In this document: piece by piece, positions 63,354-64,000 of the stretch
Numbering within the stretch: the stretch's first letter is position 1
Layout of the letters: each line of letters begins with the position of its first letter
Assembly (NCBI RefSeq): GCF_011299615.1
Contig: NZ_CP049861.1
Location: 248,001 to 312,000 of the forward strand
Direction of reading: 5' to 3'
From: Erysipelothrix sp. HDW6C
Lineage (GTDB): Bacteria > Bacillota_I > Bacilli_A > Erysipelotrichales > Erysipelotrichaceae
DNA length: 64,000 bases
Notes under the pieces: model-generated
What the model was told of the DNA's origin: nothing
Databases searched by the model: none
Seen by the model: only the letters and a program-made list of their open reading frames with translations
Program-made: the position numbers and the translations under genes

Positions 63354-64000
63354 ATGTTTGAATTTCTCGGTTTTTATGCACCTAACCTCATTACCTATTG
63401 GGATGAATTTATTCTTGGTATTATTGAGACCTTGTATATGCTTGCAGTCTCGGGATTTTTCTCAATCGTTTTCGGAATTATTCTGGGGTGATTCTTGTTG
63501 TCACCCGTAAAGGAAATATTCTCGAAAATCGTTTGGTCTACAATACGATTGATGCACTCACAAATTTCTTCAGAGCCATTCCGTTTGTTATCTTGATAGC
63601 GATGCTTCTGAATGTAACACGCTTTATTTCCGGAGTCCCCTATGGCGTCGAAGGCGTTATCTTTCCACTCATCGTTGGTTGTACACCCTTCTTCATTCGT
63701 CAAGTCGATCTGGCGCTTTCTGAACTGGATAGTGGACTTATCGAAGCTGCACAAGCCATTGGTCTTTCACCCCTTCAGATTATTTTTAAGGTCTATTTGA
63801 AAGAAAGTGTTCCTTCAATTGTGCGATCCATCGCAATTACTTTAATAAGCCTTCTTGGTCTTACTGCATCTGGTGCTGTTGTCGGTGGTGGTGGCTTGGC
63901 ATCGTTTGTCATTCGTTACGGCCACGGTCGTTCAATGACCGATATTACCGTTGCCAGTGTCATTGTCATCTTACTCATCGTTTTGGTTATTCAACTGGTC
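63354..64000 (+). pseudogene. metI: Methionine ABC transporter permease, frameshifted and cut by the window end
   Basis: The frame from ATG 63354 reads 45 codons (YWDEFILGIIETLYMLAVSG) and stops at TGA 63489-63491. In the -1 frame the permease continues from GTG 63488 (VILVVTRKG, then EAAQAIGLSPLQIIFKVYL, the ATPase-docking loop) to the window end. One more G in the run of four at 63485-63488 would restore a single frame. CTG GGG TGA also lets the Gly tRNA slip back onto GGG. Sequencing error, mutation or recoding are open. It starts 1 nt after metN. Confidence 0.85.

Noticed and set aside
63395-63754. 119-codon minus-strand frame over metI
   Set aside because: Antisense to clear permease sequence; no ribosome-binding site.

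Overview
The window is a 64 kb piece of a low-to-moderate G+C Gram-positive (Bacillota) chromosome. Gene content and neighbourhoods (rpoE-pyrG-fba, rnmV-ksgA-ispE-glmU-prs, folD-DUF951-ychF, DarA, addAB, a mevalonate-pathway mvaS/thl pair, no sporulation genes) fit the Bacilli/Erysipelotrichia lineage. Erysipelothrix or a close relative is my guess, but that is inference. TGA is used as a stop, so the code is standard. I saw no rRNA, tRNA, insertion sequence, prophage or CRISPR array. The region is mostly core genome, and its interest lies in regulatory RNA and DNA sites, two broken ABC-transporter genes and several uncharacterised membrane proteins.

Layout. 1-3.1 kb: a small sugar-catabolism locus (Gfo/Idh/MocA oxidoreductase, LacI regulator, TIM-barrel isomerase). 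3.2-9 kb (minus strand): murA, a four-gene osmoprotectant ABC operon and a formate/nitrite channel. 9-16.3 kb (minus): fba, pyrG with a leader that looks like a CTP-sensing attenuator, rpoE and a DUF1934 protein, then gltX, an HD hydrolase and an aminopeptidase P. 16.4-21.5 kb (minus): an ABC-2 exporter whose ATPase is frameshifted, followed by a MalT-like LuxR regulator. 21.6-24 kb: divergent thl and mvaS (acetyl-CoA to HMG-CoA). 24-28.5 kb: darA, ychF, DUF951, folD, dtd and divergent rarA.

28.6-31.7 kb: an ABC-F protein with a leader able to hide its ribosome-binding site, a MerR/GyrI regulator with a textbook 19-bp-spacer promoter, and a cyclophilin lipoprotein. 31.8-40.4 kb (minus): a duplicated-domain lipoprotein, DEAD-box helicase, small lipoprotein, membrane-anchored MutS-like ATPase, NADH oxidase with a Fur-like box, exonuclease III and an unknown protein. 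40.5-46 kb: addB-addA. 46-52 kb (minus): a G5/3D lipoprotein, rnmV (apparently leaderless), ksgA, ispE, glmU, prs and a Nudix gene. 52.3-57 kb (minus): an aldehyde dehydrogenase, three tandem paralogous membrane proteins of unknown function, and queT.

57.1-64 kb (plus): a lysine riboswitch controls a fused binding-protein/permease, its ATPase and an M20 amidohydrolase. Then come a small unknown gene, an aquaporin, and a methionine T-box in front of metN-metI, with metI frameshifted and cut by the window edge. Both frameshifts are one missing G in a G run, directly followed by TGA.
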